Below are positions 35,853 to 48,660 of a stretch of DNA of 64,000 bases, one piece after another. Source of the stretch: Oreohelix idahoensis (Eukaryota; Mollusca; Gastropoda; Stylommatophora; Oreohelicidae); contig JAMPIV010017565.1 of the NCBI GenBank assembly GCA_024509875.1, positions 34,207 to 98,206 on the forward strand, written 5' to 3'. Made by a program: the position numbers and the translations under genes. The notes beneath the pieces are model-generated. The model saw nothing but the letters and a program-made list of their open reading frames with translations. It was not told the origin of the DNA and did not search any database. Numbering within the stretch: the first letter of the stretch is position 1; every line of letters begins with the position of its first letter.

Positions 35853-36330
35853 CCACAGTAAACAGTCTGATCAACCCGACCGCCCTACATGGCAGCGCAG
35901 CCAGAAAGGACAAGGTGGCAAAGGGAGAACTCCTGCGCACGGGACAGATGATCAGAGTGAGCACACCGAGCCTAAACGAATCGGATGCTTACTAACAGTC
36001 TCACAAGGCGGAATTATTGACAGTGATTCCCACCCTGTTGGGGATACACCCTCAACGCGAGGTACTGTTACACTGAACGGTTCTCAAACTTTTTGTTTAT
36101 TTGACACGGGGCTTTCTTATGATTGCACTGTTGCCAGACACCTGGTTAAACCCGGTCAAGAGACAGGAGAGACCGTCCAACTTTGTGGAGTCTCTAAGAG
36201 TGATGCACCTACAGCGCTTCCCATCGCACTGGTGGAGATCCACTCTGAGTTTGTCAGAGGCGTGATCAAAGCGGCTGTTATGGATGTCCCCATCTACCAG
36301 TCATACTTGGCGGTAGATACGTGTTTATTG
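35853..36330 (+). pseudogene. Retropepsin-type protease region of copy 2
   Basis: A frame open across this stretch contains CLFDTGLSYDCTVARHLV, with the aspartic protease DTG at 36103-36111. It is preceded by a strand-like GTVTLNGSQ and followed by VQLCGVS and LVEIHSEF. It would cleave Gag-Pol. The DTG triad is intact, but the flap and the second hydrophobic-Gly motif are not obvious. A frameshift near 36330 separates it from integrase, where the linker EEPTVAAVTTRGQ begins. Confidence 0.7.
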
Positions 36331-37869
36331 GGAAACCGGAAGAGCCAACTGTGGCAGCAGTAACTACAAGAGGGCAAACCAAGAAGGAACGGGAGCCTGC
36401 GCTTAATTTGTTACCTATGGAACTTAAAGAAGCGCAACAAAAGGACCCTACTTTGGCACCCTGCTTTAGGAAACTGCCCATGGCTAAGGAACCCAGACAG
36501 CACGGGGACATTTTTTTAAAGGATGGCGTACTATATCGCAGAACGGGCAAGCCTGACCAAGGTTACAACCAGCTCCTAGTACCGAAACAGTACAGAAGCC
36601 AAATCCTAGACATGGGGCACTCTCTTCCCTTCAGCGGACATATGGGACAGAACGCCACAAACCAACGGATAACCACTCATTATTGGTGGCCAGGAAGGTA
36701 TGTCAAATCCTGTGCCCAGTGCCAACGTGTGCCACCCAAGCAACGGGCACCCCCAGTCTCTTTGGGTGAAATGCCAATAGTGGGAACACCATTCGAACGG
36801 GTTGTGATCGACATTTTAGGACCCTTAGAAAGGACTAAAAGAAGGAACAGGTTTATCCTGACCTTAGTCGATACATGCACTTTATGGGCAGAAGCTATCC
36901 CGCTAACATGTGCAGATGCCAAGCATGTCGCAGAAGCCCTCGTGCAGATTTTCACTCGGTTGGGATTCCCTCAGCAAGTGTTGACGGATAACGGATCTCC
37001 ATACCGAAACCTGTTGATGGATGAGATCGTTAAGATCTTGAGGGACCAGCACATCTACACTAAGCCTTATACTCTGGACAGAAATGGGCTAGTAGAACGT
37101 CGGAAACCTCAACATGATGTTAAGTAAACTGGCACAAGTGAAACCTGAAGATTGGGATTGTTGCATTCCGGCAGCTTTATTTGGCTACAGAGAATCTCCT
37201 CATACTTCCACAGGATTTCCGCCAGCTACGCTTTTATTCGGCAGACCTATCAAGGGGCCGCTCGAAGCCTTACTTTGGTCGCTGACAGACCAGAAGGCAG
37301 ATGAGACAGTTGTCTCAGCAAGTAAATATGTGTCGGAGTTAAAGGAAAGGTTGAAACTAGGATGGGACCTAGCAACGACCAACTTTAAGCGAGCACGCAC
37401 AAAGCACGCTTACCGATACAGGAAAGTCGCGAAAGAAAGAGAACTGGAAGCAGGAGAAAAAGTTTTGGTGTTACTCCCTACCGGGAACAACCAACTGAGG
37501 ATCGGATGGCAAGGGCCGTTTACCGTCCTGGAAAAGATTTCTAAGGCTAACTACCAAATCTCTATTCAAGGAAAGGAGAAGGTTTTCCATTTAAATCTGT
37601 TAAAGAGATACTTGGAAAGACCGGTGCCTACCTCCGAACATCTCCTGGCGATCGCCAAAATTGACGAAGATGACCATAGTGGCAGGGAAATTCCACTGCA
37701 GACACACGAAATCTTTCAAAAATGTCAAAAGCGGCGACGCTCTTTCAAGCGCGCATGGGAGACATTCCAGAGAAAGGAAACTTTGGGAGTAGACTTGAGT
37801 AGGAATTTGACAGAGATGGAGGGGGAGATGAGAGGGAAGAAGACAGACACCCTGAAGCTACGGATATAG
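36321..37869 (+). pseudogene. Integrase of copy 2 (one frameshift)
   Basis: The order is a linker with VAAVTTRGQTKKE, a zinc-binding domain (HSLPFSGH then CAQC), then the catalytic core with VVIDILGPL (first Asp), LTDNGSPYRN (second Asp) and GLVERR (Glu). The frame changes near 37105 and resumes with FGYRESPHTSTGFPPATLLFG, a GPF/Y module (IGWQGPFTVLEK) and FHLNLLKRYLER. All three acidic residues are present. After the GPF/Y module comes a charged tail with a broken LTEMEG-like piece that in copy 1 leads into RT, but here the frame ends at 37869 just before the polypurine tract. Confidence 0.85.
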
Positions 37870-37913
37870 GAAATTTATTTCCATAACGTACACATGGAGT
37901 GCTTCCATATCTT

Positions 37914-37923
37914 AAAGGGGGGA
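37914..37923 (+). promoter_or_regulatory. Polypurine tract of copy 2
   Basis: AAAGGGGGGA lies five bases before the 3' LTR start TGTCACAGA at 37929. It is the expected primer for plus-strand synthesis and marks the right end of the internal region. Confidence 0.75.
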
Positions 37924-37928
37924 CGTTC

Positions 37929-40900
37929 TGTCACAGACAGTTTTATGATCAATAAATTTTCTATTTTCCCTTCTTTCTCTACCCGTGTCCTCTACCTTAT
38001 TATCACTCTTTTATCCTTTTTGTATTTTTTCGCATTCGTTCGTTTGCGACTTAAACATTACTATTTTCCCATTCAAATTTTCGCCGAGTGTCTGTTCTCA
38101 TTTAGAAACGCACTTGTGATGTTATTACGTAGATGCCAGTCTCGGGAGGTTATTGCGTGGTAGACGTAAACTGTGAATATTCGCTTTCGCCAGACTTATA
38201 GGCGACTTATCGTCTGCATTTTCAGCTGCCACAACTAGTTGCATCGGCTGAGCGCTCAGGTGAGGCGCGATAACCGATATCTCCAAGACGCAGTTTGAGA
38301 CATTTGTCTGGAAATCCCATCTGACACGGCACTCACTGTTGGCCCTGGTCAGCGTGAGGTGTGAAGACGAGAAGTGTCAGTTATGGCAAACGTCTAGTAA
38401 TGGGGAAGGGGGTTTGTGTTAAATGTAAGGTGTTTAAGACGGAAAGGGGGAGATTATTTCGTTTTGCGAAATAAGTTGGGACCCTTGTCGGGTTTAAGAT
38501 ATTAACCAGAGTTTGAAAACTAGATTTTCTTTCTTACTCCTAAATCTGCAGTAGGACAGATCGCCAGGCTGGAAAAATATCTTGCGTATTGAAAAGTCTT
38601 TAGTTTCTGGGCAAAACATTTTGCCGAGTTCTAGGACTACCATAATATTGAATGATTCTAGTTCGTTTGGTATTAATCTGTAGTTCTGTGCGGAGGTAAA
38701 ATATTATATATTAGATACCATCTAGTAATTTTGTGAAGTATTTAAAGTGTTAAATCGCTTATTTCCCTAGAGTTAGATTTTTGTGCATAGGGTTTAAAAC
38801 ATATAGTCTGTATTATTTTCTAGTGGACGTGTTTCAGTGGAAAGCAGAATAAAGTTAATTTCTAGCTTTAAAACCAGGTAGCTATAAGGAAATTGAATTT
38901 AACTGCTAAATAATCAGACGAGAATATTTTAAAAGTTAACTTATAACTGAAATGCTACATCAGTGAGTATTGACGGGATACTTACGTATTCCTAATTCAT
39001 GATGATTGATTTTATGTATATAACTTATTTTACGGGAAGTTTTAAATGATAAGTCAAGCTGTACGCTTGCAGTTTAAAAATGTAAGTTATAACGAGTGTA
39101 GTGGATTTGATGGTACTGTATGGTTGTGATATTACCTAGTGTGATGCATGAGGTCAGCTGTGAAGACTCCTGAGATAAATGTAGCTGTGAATTTACAGAA
39201 GGCCCTTCTTGCTACCACTTACGACCTCACACATATCTTTTTTTACTAATGAATGTGGCTACGTTAAAAATCTAGGGTACTGATATGTAATGTGTTGTGG
39301 TAGATTACATACACACACAGAGAGATATTTTAATAAGTCTAATAAATATTAATACAATTTATAATACACATGAACTAACTCAAGCTGTTTAAATTTTTGA
39401 TATTAAATTTTCTTTAAGTTTATTTGTTCTGAACCAAGGTTTTATTTTGGTCAGAACATATGAAAAATTTTGAAATTATGAATGAAATGCATGAATATAT
39501 GTCATAATAAAATAGAAAATGTGTACATATGTATTTCAAATGACTGGTTAATAGTAATTATCTTAAGATAGTCCCAGGAGAACTTATTTCTAGATATGCT
39601 GTTGGGGTGATATCATCACTCCTGTCTATGACTACCAAACATTGTCCCTTTATTGATGGGAGTAATACAAGTTTTATTTATTTCCCAAAAAAATGGTGGG
39701 TTCTAGTTGATGGTAATTATAGTTGTGTGTGTTTATTTTAGTAAATAAGTTGGTGAAGATCCAGCAGGGGCCAGACGCTCACGTATCTTGAATGAGTAGT
39801 TCTGGTGCTGGAATCTGGGGGCCCCACCTCTCCGTGCTTGGGGGCAGTAAAAGGCTGCTCTGCCAACATACTATCCTGCACTGGTCCACACTTGTATATA
39901 TCAACACAGCATTTGACACCACTTTGGTGCCAAACAGAAACTCACACTTCTGCAACAAAAGTATTGGGTCATGTGTCAGAACTCTACCTCCTGAGCCACT
40001 TCTGCACACAACACTACACACAACAACACCACATAGACGGGGTCAGATCTCTCTGACCATACAGCACATCTTACCAAGTTGGTTTCACATAGTACTAGTT
40101 CCCCAAGACTACATATTCTGAAATATGTTCATTAGCTTCCTGCTATTGAATAAGATAGGTGATATGTTCCACTGATCTCAACACTTGATCCGCCCTTCAT
40201 AATCCTTGCTGGCGTTTATGTATTTTGTTTGTCTCTAGACCCTGAACTTGGGCTGGGGATCTAGAGCGAATCCTTACTTGTTGTAAGGGGTAGATTTTGA
40301 TATGGCAGTATCAAATTACTCGAAACATTAAACAATATTAAAATATACAAAGAAATACTTTCATTCTTACCAGAATTAGGAATAGAGAACACAGTTATAT
40401 TCTAGCAAAACTCAGCTAGTATGGCGTCCCTCTAAATATTGCAATTAGCTTCTGGGAAATACACCACTGAAGAATTACTGTGTCTACTACTGGACAATTT
40501 TATTTGAATGGCAAAAAATGCGCGTCTGTGCGCCGATAATATGATTATCTGTGGCCAATCACCGACTTCCCCCCTTTCAAATTTCAAACCTCCTACCAAA
40601 AGTCAATTCAGTCATACCTCAGTCAAGTATGTATTAGTGTCTGTTGGTCCGTCTGTCTCTACTTGCTTTTTCATAAAAAACACGCTTGGTTCTACATGCC
40701 TTTCTACACGAATCGGTCTCTAGTTATTTTTAGCCACAATTTTCCACTATTTCCCCCTCTCTTTCATTCCAACTAGATTTTAGCACTTGAGTCTCAAGGC
40801 CGCAATTTTTGAAAATTAGTGACATTTTTTTTTTACAGTGCAGTCGCTCGTCTGTTATGAACAACACAGTCTTTTGTCAATATCTTCATTATTATCTATC

Positions 40901-42787
40901 CGTCTGTATAAATGAAAGCATATTATTTCTCTGCTCAAGATGGGCTATCAGACTAGCTAGGTTTTATATTCCTAACATTATTATTAAGAAAAAGTTACTT
41001 TTTCAAGGTTAGTAGTTTTTTTGAAATATGTTCGAGCATCTTCTGAAATGCGTTTGCCGCTGAATTCAAATAAAAGGACTAAGTATCGTAAAAGCGTCCA
41101 AGAAATGACTGTTGCGTATAATAGCTAAGGTCCCTTTTGTCCATTTCTTTACATTGTGTCAACTTGGGGACGTGAATTTTTTTCCTTTCCCCACCAATTG
41201 CGTCTTTTTAGCCTTGCTAGTTTCAAGCACGTGTTCAGTCATATTTTTTCTTTTTGATCTCCGTTCCCTCCCGTCTCCAAGGGTAAACGTTTTGTCTTCA
41301 CGTCTAACAAGTTAGTTTCCATGGCGGGTATTGAACCGCGGCATGGGCGATCATGTCTTCTAGTAGCTTACGCATTATTTTTATCCCTACATTTTATCTT
41401 TGGAGATATTTAACGTTGTATCACGGTTAAATTTATCACAACGAGTACCTAGTATGTATAATTATTTTATATGTGTTTTTTCCTTTATTCAGTGAATACT
41501 GGGGTTAACCCTAACTTTGCCAGCGTTAAGTACTGATGAGTGATATCTGTGAAGAACTAAAACATTTTCCTTGAAAGCCTTGGTGCATAATCTTTACAAG
41601 TACCCTATAGGTTAAATGAAGTAACAGGCCTATCGCGCCATATTTAATTCTTCCTGAGAAACAACTCAAGTACATTTTTAGCCTAGGTGGCAAGTAACAT
41701 ATTAACGTCAGTAACATTCCGACGGAGTTTTGACTAGTGGTGACAGAATAAAGTCCTAACCAGAAAAAAAGTAGACACCGATCTGACATTCCTCATTTCT
41801 AGAAACCTAAGCTATTGACACTGTGCTCGTTGTTAATGTTCGTGCCTGGACAATTTTGATGTGACCTAAACAGACATCCGAAAAATAAGCACACCCAAGG
41901 AATCGTTCCCTGAAGCAGAGAATTCAACCCGTCTTTTTGGAACTGGGGATTTCTTGGTCAAAGACTGCCATTGACGATTCTGTATGTGAATGTCCTAAAA
42001 ATTTTGTTTCCAGAAGTGGCTATCAAAGCTGTGAGTATGAACAAATGCACGTGATCACGGCTGAATGAATAGAGTGAATGCAGGGCTGAGTGATTTCTTT
42101 ATTGTTGTAGTTTGGCACCCATTTGCTGTCTTAACTTTCTTTATGCAAGTATTGCTAACCTTATTTCCCTTAGAATAGACCAGAGATATAAAGTCTGTCC
42201 ATGCCTTCAAAAGGGAAAATATTAGACCAAATCATATGTATCTGTGACTCTTTGGGCTATCATCTTTCTCCTAACGGGACTGTAGGCTAAACATCGAGGG
42301 AAGATCATAACTGTGGGTCTATCATTTCTTGTAGCAATTCCTTGATTTTTATGACTATTTGTATATGCTTTGATGTAATTTTTATGTGTTGTGATGAAAT
42401 TTTAGATGATAATTAAACATTTCTCGAGAACTTAATCAGCGCGTTGGTCAGCTCGTTCCAAATTATCTGTATAATAATTGTTATAGTTTTCCCACGTCTG
42501 TACGTCTAACTGTCATCTTGTATGTGTGTGCACGTGAGTGGATAGAAATATATATGTAATATATATATATATGTGTGTTTAGACTGTCTGACTCCTCTAA
42601 ATCTGTCGTAGAAGATAGGTGAAGGAGAGAAGATTTCTCGATTTCAGAGACAGCCTCTATCACAGTCTACCATCTCACTCGTGGAAATCTATTTCTATTA
42701 TCATCTCTCACTGTGGCTATCACTCATTCAAATCTAATAAGAAGGGACCAACCCAAGTCTTAATTCTCCTATCAAAAATCTACGACA
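37929..42787 (+). repeat. 3' LTR of copy 2, split by a nested insertion
   Basis: The left part is 37929-39096 and the right part 41446-42787, together about 2.51 kb, against 2526 bp for the 5' LTR. It ends CTACGACA like the 5' LTR. The two LTRs differ by scattered indels and substitutions, so insertion was not very recent. Confidence 0.9.
39097..41440 (-). mobile_element. Solo LTR (2344 bp) nested in the 3' LTR of copy 2
   Basis: The insert starts TGTAGTGGATTTG and ends TTTATCACA, flanked by ACGAG on both sides (39092-39096 and 41441-41445). The left end resembles 3603-3790, which is the inner end of the copy-1 LTR, so the solo LTR lies in minus orientation. No PBS, Gag or Pol is attached, consistent with LTR-LTR recombination. 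The short frames inside have no recognisable domain. Confidence 0.8.
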
Positions 42788-42792
42788 CTGAC

Positions 42793-45200
42793 CTATTTTA
42801 GGAATGAGACGCATGCATGGATACCAACATGCCGACGCTGGACACTGCTTAAATTGTTTCTGTTGTAATCTGCGTGTTGCAGCAGAAGGGTAGTTACACA
42901 TGTATTTTTGTTTTGTCTAATAGATTTATGCAGTGCAAGTCTTGCCTCTTATTGCTGGAAAGAGGTTACCTTTGGCCAGTGGCCATATAGTCCTCGTCCA
43001 CCAGTCACAATAATTCCCTTCAATTACTTCAATTACTTCACTTACTTCAATTATTTCAAAGATTCTCAACACCAGGCATCACCCTTACCAACCATACCCC
43101 GTACAATACTCCACCCATTATAACCCTCCATCCCACCTTTGGAAACAAATTCGTTATCTGTGGATATCGCATCAACTGTGGATACGTTACCCCTATCTTG
43201 GATTTATAAAAATAGTGTTCAGATTCTGTGCCCTTTGTGGATACCTTATTCGAACGGTGAAGTCGTTACTTCAATCTTGGATTTATAAAATCGTGTTCAG
43301 ATTCGTGTCCTTTGTTGATACCTTATTCGAACAGTGAAGTTAATTTCAAGCATTGGATTACGTTATATTTTTCCAAGAGAACACCAGGATATAAGTTGGT
43401 TCCAACATTCACACCAAAGGAACAAAGGAACAAACATTCATTTTCACACAAACAGTATTTCACATATTTTCCAGCAAAAGCCTATCAGGCTGCCGGGAAC
43501 TTTACTAACACAATTCATTCATAATCCTTGATTTCACTATTTGTGTAATAATTTTTTTCTTCTTTAAAATCATCAAATTGTTGTGAGTTTGTTTTCTCGT
43601 GATAATCCGTATTATTTTTTGCTGTAAAATCCTTATTGATTTATTTACATTTCTAAATTGAATAAAATTGAGTTAACCTCGATAGGATTGGTTCGTTCAG
43701 TTCAGACTACCCAAATCCTCAATCTAACTTTACTTCTTTACCCTACTATTTGTGAGTGACAAAGTGTGTGCAAAAGAGTAATATTGTCGCCAGAGAAAAC
43801 AAGAAGAGCTGATTGTGTGGTTTTCTTAGTGAAGAAACTCACTGACTCAGCCTGTGGCCTTCTGCCTATCTCTCTTGCGCATCACTATCACACGTCCGTG
43901 GGCAATATTGTCCCTCACGCCTATACAGCTGTCAAGCTTTACCTACTGGTTATTAAATTTTCATGCGACAGTAGTGAAGCAGAGATCGACCCAAAATAAT
44001 GTCACAGCGATGATTTATGCCTTATTTTTTTATTGCTCCTGTGTCTGGTTCTTACATTATAAATGCGCATTCGATTTTTTAGACAAATAATAATACGTTC
44101 TTATTGCCACCAGACAAGTCGCAATAAAAGCAGCCTAGATATGGGTCTCGCAATTCATCGTGTAAAACAAATTAACACAGAAACAACAACTGTAAGAATT
44201 AAATGCTTTCTAGCAGGGTTCGTGCAAGTGTTTGTAACATTTCGCTTTTTCTTTGTTTTTTCTTCTTTTTCTTTTTTTACCTGTTGAACACCCAACGTTT
44301 TCTCCAAAACAACATTGCAATAACGTCGTAATATATTCTTATTTGTTTTCTTTAATTCATCTTTACCCACAGGCCTCTTCCGTATGATAATATTGGCTTT
44401 GTTAACCCCAAAAAAAAAATCAATTTAGCTCCCAGCCATTAAGACAGATTTGTTCCATTAGAGGTTTTAACTCGGGCTTCTCTGGATTTCTCTTGCTGTA
44501 CAATGTCCTGAAACATATTTTTTCACGTGGGTTGTGGCGCCGGATGATAATGAACTAATTAAAACTTAGTCGCCATTATGATGTTCCTTCCACGTGCTTT
44601 TTTTAAATTATTAAACGTACAGACACATACACGGTTTCATGTCACGTTTTGTAGGATATTTTAAAATATGGGTTAATGATTTCTCACATCAAGGAATACT
44701 TCCCTTCTTTACTTGTTTTGGTTCGATTTCGCCGTTGGGAACTGAAATTAGTTTTTTGCTCTCGAGCCAGGTGTGTCGTACTGGCTGCTGTGAGCTCGTG
44801 CTGATGTGTTTCTGTCTATTCCATCTGCTACTTGGTTGTCCTTGTGCCCTGTCGCCGGTTGTCTTCCCTGCCGTGCAGTAGTGCTCCAAAAGTGGTCAAA
44901 ATTCGAGTTAAAGGAGATATGCATAGGAGGATGGGGCGCTTGTATCAGCGAGTATCGGGAATTTTTTAGAATGACAAGTACAACAACTGAGTGATCTAAG
45001 TTTGTTGTAAATTTTGTATTCCCCGCCCACTTCTGTGAGAAATGTAAGCTTTAACTCGTATTATATGAGCCCGTAGCTGAAAGTAGTTCGGCAAAATATT
45101 AATTTACTAGTTCTGTATATACGTATTTTTTAAAAAGAGTCATTCGGGTGCAGACATCAAATTCACTCAACCAATCGAAAGACTCTTAACTGTGGATTTA
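42793..45200. other. Intergenic stretch with one tandem duplication
   Basis: No supportable gene. It contains a CAATTACTT-type short repeat near 43.02-43.06 kb, a 79-bp duplication (separate entry) and several short frames without domains. A possible poly(A)-like AATAAAATTGAG lies at about 43.66 kb. Confidence 0.5.
43195..43350. repeat. 79-bp tandem duplication
   Basis: ATCTTGGATTTATAAAA, GTGTTCAGATTC, and GATACCTTATTCGAACGGTGAAGT are repeated once with a 79-bp period (copies start at 43195 and 43274). The copies differ by a few substitutions and indels. Confidence 0.8.
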
Positions 45201-45204
45201 TATA

Positions 45205-46396
45205 GGTAACAAGATATTTATGAAAGCACAGATAGCACCAAAGAAGACTCAAGACATAAAGCAACCCATGCAGGTTCCAAAAATAAAGATGAGCATGTAG
45301 CAAACGTATGTCGTTTAAAGTTAACGCAAGTAGCTGGTGAGGCTGTCAAGATCAAGGCACTAGATGAAGACAAAATTATAACCATCCTTGAACCTGTGTT
45401 AGGCAAAAAAGCAATAGCCAAAATTTCAAAAACCCATTTTGGCATACTCATTACCCTAAATAAGAGTGACAGAATAAAAGAGATGTTAGAGGAACTAAAA
45501 GTAGAAGCAAAAACAGTGACTCTTGCACACGACATAAAAGTGAAGATAGGGCTAGCAAAAGAGACAAGTAGATGTGTGATACAGGGGATAAACACTACCC
45601 TGTCAAGCGAGGACGTTAGGAACAACCTCGCAAAACAGAACCCAGACATAAAGCTGGTACACGTAGACAGAATAACGGTGAAAGGAAGTATTGTAACCCC
45701 AGTGATTGTAATAACGACAGAAGGGAGGGAAACCCCTAAAACACTATTATTTGGGAAAACCAAAAAGAATACAGAAGCTTACATTCCCCCTGTGCTACAA
45801 TGCTCCAACTGTTAGAAATTCGGGCCCCCAAGCACTAAAAGAATCCATCTTAACAAGAAAACCATTTAAAACTGTAATTAAAGAAATAAAAGAAAACACC
45901 AAAAACATAAACATGTAAAGTTGTAGAAGAAATCAAGTCTGTAAAAGAAGAAATTAAAACTATTAAAATGCAGCTGTCAGAAGAAAAAGACCAGAAAGTA
46001 GCTAACAAAACAAAAGAAAACAGTCAGCCAGACAGTTCAGCTATACCATTTGAAAATGTGAATGCGCTGAAAAGTGCAGAGGCATTGCTTCAAGAAGTGA
46101 AAGCCATACAGCACCAAATTGCCCAGGATGTAGCTAAACTGACTGTACTGAAAGAAGAAAATGAAATAATACTAGTCAAACTGTCTGAACGTAAAGAGGA
46201 AAATGAAATATTGCTAAAAAGAATGGAAAGTGAAAGACAGGAGATTAACCTAGGGAGAGAAGCGAATGTAGTATTGGATGAAAATAGGAAAGTGGTCAAA
46301 AAGAACATAATACAACAGGAAAACAAAACCAACCTAGAAGAAACTATCAAAGAACAAGTTGGGGTACATTTACCATACTTAGTGGAAAAAGATTAG
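45205..46396 (+). pseudogene. LINE ORF1 (RNA-binding, coiled-coil)
   Basis: The frame is open from about 45205 without an upstream ATG, so the 5' end is truncated. It carries a lysine-rich region, then a Gag-like part (ANVCRLKLTQV, GILITLNKSDRIKEML, TSRCVIQGINTTLSSEDV, VHVDRIT). It ends CSNC followed by TAG, where a CCHC zinc knuckle should continue, and KFG follows the stop. A second piece (45968-46396) is a strongly charged coiled coil (EEKDQKVANKTKE, KEENEIILVKLSERKEENEILL). Its role would be RNA binding and particle formation. Confidence 0.7.
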
Positions 46397-46519
46397 GTAC
46401 AAAATGACAAGTCTGAATGAGGAATTTCTTGAAAACATAGTTGATAATGGGCCCACGAGTACAGGAAATACAGAATAAGAGCAAATTTGATAGTTTAACC
46501 GAAATAAAAGGGATACTAG

Positions 46520-47510
46520 ATGATGTTAAAGTTCAACTTAGAAGCATTTAGAATTATACAGTGGAATTGTAGAGGTATCAAAAAGAATTTTGCACCCCTA
46601 CTAGCAGAGACAGGAGGAACTACCGCTATATATGCTCTTCAAGAGACCCATTTAAACCCAAATAGTAGATACAGTTGTAAGGGCTTTAAGATACTTAGGC
46701 ACGATAGGAAAGAAGGTAGAGGAGGGGGTGTCGCAGTTTTAGTTAGCGACACATTTAAAATTATAGACTGGGAAATATTTGATACAACCAACATAGAAGG
46801 TATCCAGGTAACTATAGCAGCAGAACCAAACAATCTAACAATCCTAAATGTATACGCTAAAGATGGCACAATTAAAGATGAAGAAATACTAGCCATAAGC
46901 ACCAGACTAGGCCCCAAAACAGTCATAGTAGGCGATTTTAATTCCCATCATTATGATTGGGGTGGACATGCAGACAATGCAGGAAAGTGCCTACTTGACT
47001 TCATAGAAAACAATGACCTGCTAATACTAAATGATGGAACTGCAACTAGAATTAATCCACAAGCTAACAGGGCAGACTCAACAATAGACATAAGTATAGC
47101 AACTAACAACCTACCGAATGTAAATTGGGAAGTGTTATAAGACACAAACTCAGATTATCTGCCCATTGTAATAACCATGCATGAAAACGTCATTCCAAAC
47201 CCAGAACCAGAGAAACCGACTTTTAACTATATAAAAGCAAACTGGGAAGCCTTCCAATCAGACCTGGAGGTGATGGAATATAAAGACATGGAATCAGATG
47301 ATACTGACTTGTGGGCAGAAACACTGACCAATGAAATTCTGAAAATAGCAATAAAATATATACCAAATAAAAATATGCCACAGACCCTAAAACCAATAAA
47401 TAACATTAATAAGAAAAGAAAAACTCAGTGGAATAAAGAACCAGTTGCCTGGTGGAATAAAAGCTGTGCAGAAATTCATGAGAGAAGAAAAAGGCCTTAT
47501 AAAATATAGA
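46520..47510 (+). pseudogene. LINE APE-type endonuclease
   Basis: Motifs in order: IIQWNCRGIKKN, ALQETHLNP, GGGVAVLVSD, VIVGDFNSHHYDWGG, RADSTIDISIATN, then TAA at 47139, after which NSDYLPIV continues the frame (the usual SDHxP has His replaced by Tyr). The catalytic Asn, Glu and Asp residues are visible. It would nick target DNA for target-primed reverse transcription. One stop and the His-to-Tyr change make it inactive. Confidence 0.85.
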
Positions 47511-47544
47511 AATAACAGAACAGAAGAAAACTATGATGAGTATA

Positions 47545-48050
47545 AACATATACTACTGGACAAAAGTTAAGGGCCACCAAGAAACACTCCACTATGAACC
47601 AATTAAATGCAACCAGGTGTAAACAATTTATTACAAAATAAAGTTGATTCATCCGTGGAAAAGATCAGTCAAGTGTTTGTTAATAATGTGTGACTTACTA
47701 ACAAAAAGAAATTCAACTCACTTTTTCACCTTTTGAAATAGTGGGGCGTGTTGCAAAAACGACGAGTTTTTGCAGCAACAATTGCAATTTTCACGTGCGG
47801 GTTAAAGTGACCCAGTTTTTGGACATTTAAAAATAAATTAACCTAGTGCAGTGCTTTGCCCATTTTGTTTCCTGTCCCTCTGCTGTCGTGATGAGATTTC
47901 CTTGCTTATCTCTTACTAATGTAATATTGTTTGCACCTCGTTTTCCGCTGATGAATTTAGTTATTTTGTATACTGTGCTTTGTTCATTTCTCAGTGCTGC
48001 CTCTTCTGCCTGTCTTGCAAGCTCGTCTAGGAAATTCCTTTTGTTGGCTT
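47545..48050. mobile_element. Foreign insertion inside the LINE, with a Tc1/mariner-like end
   Basis: LINE coding stops near 47540 and resumes near 48055. The insert begins near TACTACTGGACAAAAGTTAA, like the terminal repeats of Tc1/mariner elements. I found no matching inverted end on the right, and no transposase. It replaces the N-terminal RT, so a deletion accompanied or followed the insertion. Confidence 0.45.
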
Positions 48051-48054
48051 GGGT

Positions 48055-48660
48055 TTGGCGTTTGTTAATAAAAGAGTTAAATTCTACCTAGAAAAAAATC
48101 AGTTATATAGCCCAAACCAGTCAGGGTTTAGAGCAGACAGAAGTACAGTAGACCAGCTTGTAAGATTAGAACATGATGTAAAGCTAGGGTTCAAGAGGAA
48201 AGAGAAAACAGTGGCAGTCTTTCTAGATGTAGCCAGAGCATATGATGAATGCTGGAGAGATGGAGCTCTTTACAAAATGAAAAAGATTGGCATTACTGGT
48301 AAAACCTATAGGTATCTAGAAAACTTTTTATAGGACAGGTATTTTGCTGTACATGTGAATAATGATAGGTCAGAAATATATGAACAGCAGAATGGGATTC
48401 CTCAGGGATCAGTGATTTCTCCTTCAATTTTCACTATAGCTGTAAATGATTTATCAGATGAATTTAATGACATTAAGAATGCAGTATCACAATTTGCAGA
48501 TGACTGTGCCATTTGGCGATCTGGAAAAAACTTGGACCATGTTTACCAAAAACTTCAAAAACAAATAGACAAAGTTTCAGAGTGGATGAAAAGTTGGGGC
48601 TTCCAAATTAATGTAAACAAAACAGTAGGCATGATATCCAGAAAAGGAAATTTTTAAAAA
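48055..48660 (+). pseudogene. LINE reverse transcriptase (N-terminus missing)
   Basis: It resumes at VNKRVKFYLEKNQL, then SPNQSGFRADRSTVDQL, AVFLDVARAYDECW (first catalytic Asp), TAG at 48331, GIPQGSVISPSIFTIAVNDL, QFADDCAIW (the FADD catalytic box) and FQINVNKTVGMISRK. The fingers domain is lost to the insertion on its left. The frame breaks at 48655 in an A-rich stretch. Confidence 0.85.

Larger units (their letters stand above)
31401..42792 (+). mobile_element. Gmr1-like Ty3/gypsy LTR retrotransposon, copy 2, lacking RT
   Basis: A structurally complete element: 5' LTR 31406-33931, PBS 33934-33951, gag, protease, integrase, polypurine tract, 3' LTR ending 42787. Flanks are CTGTC (31401-31405) and CTGAC (42788-42792), a 5-bp target duplication with one mismatch. 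Integrase follows protease directly and is followed by the polypurine tract, with no RT or RNase H anywhere. Since copy 1 has integrase before RT, the simplest reading is that RT-RNase H was deleted after integrase. The proteins carry several frameshifts. The 3' LTR is interrupted by a solo LTR. Confidence 0.85.
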
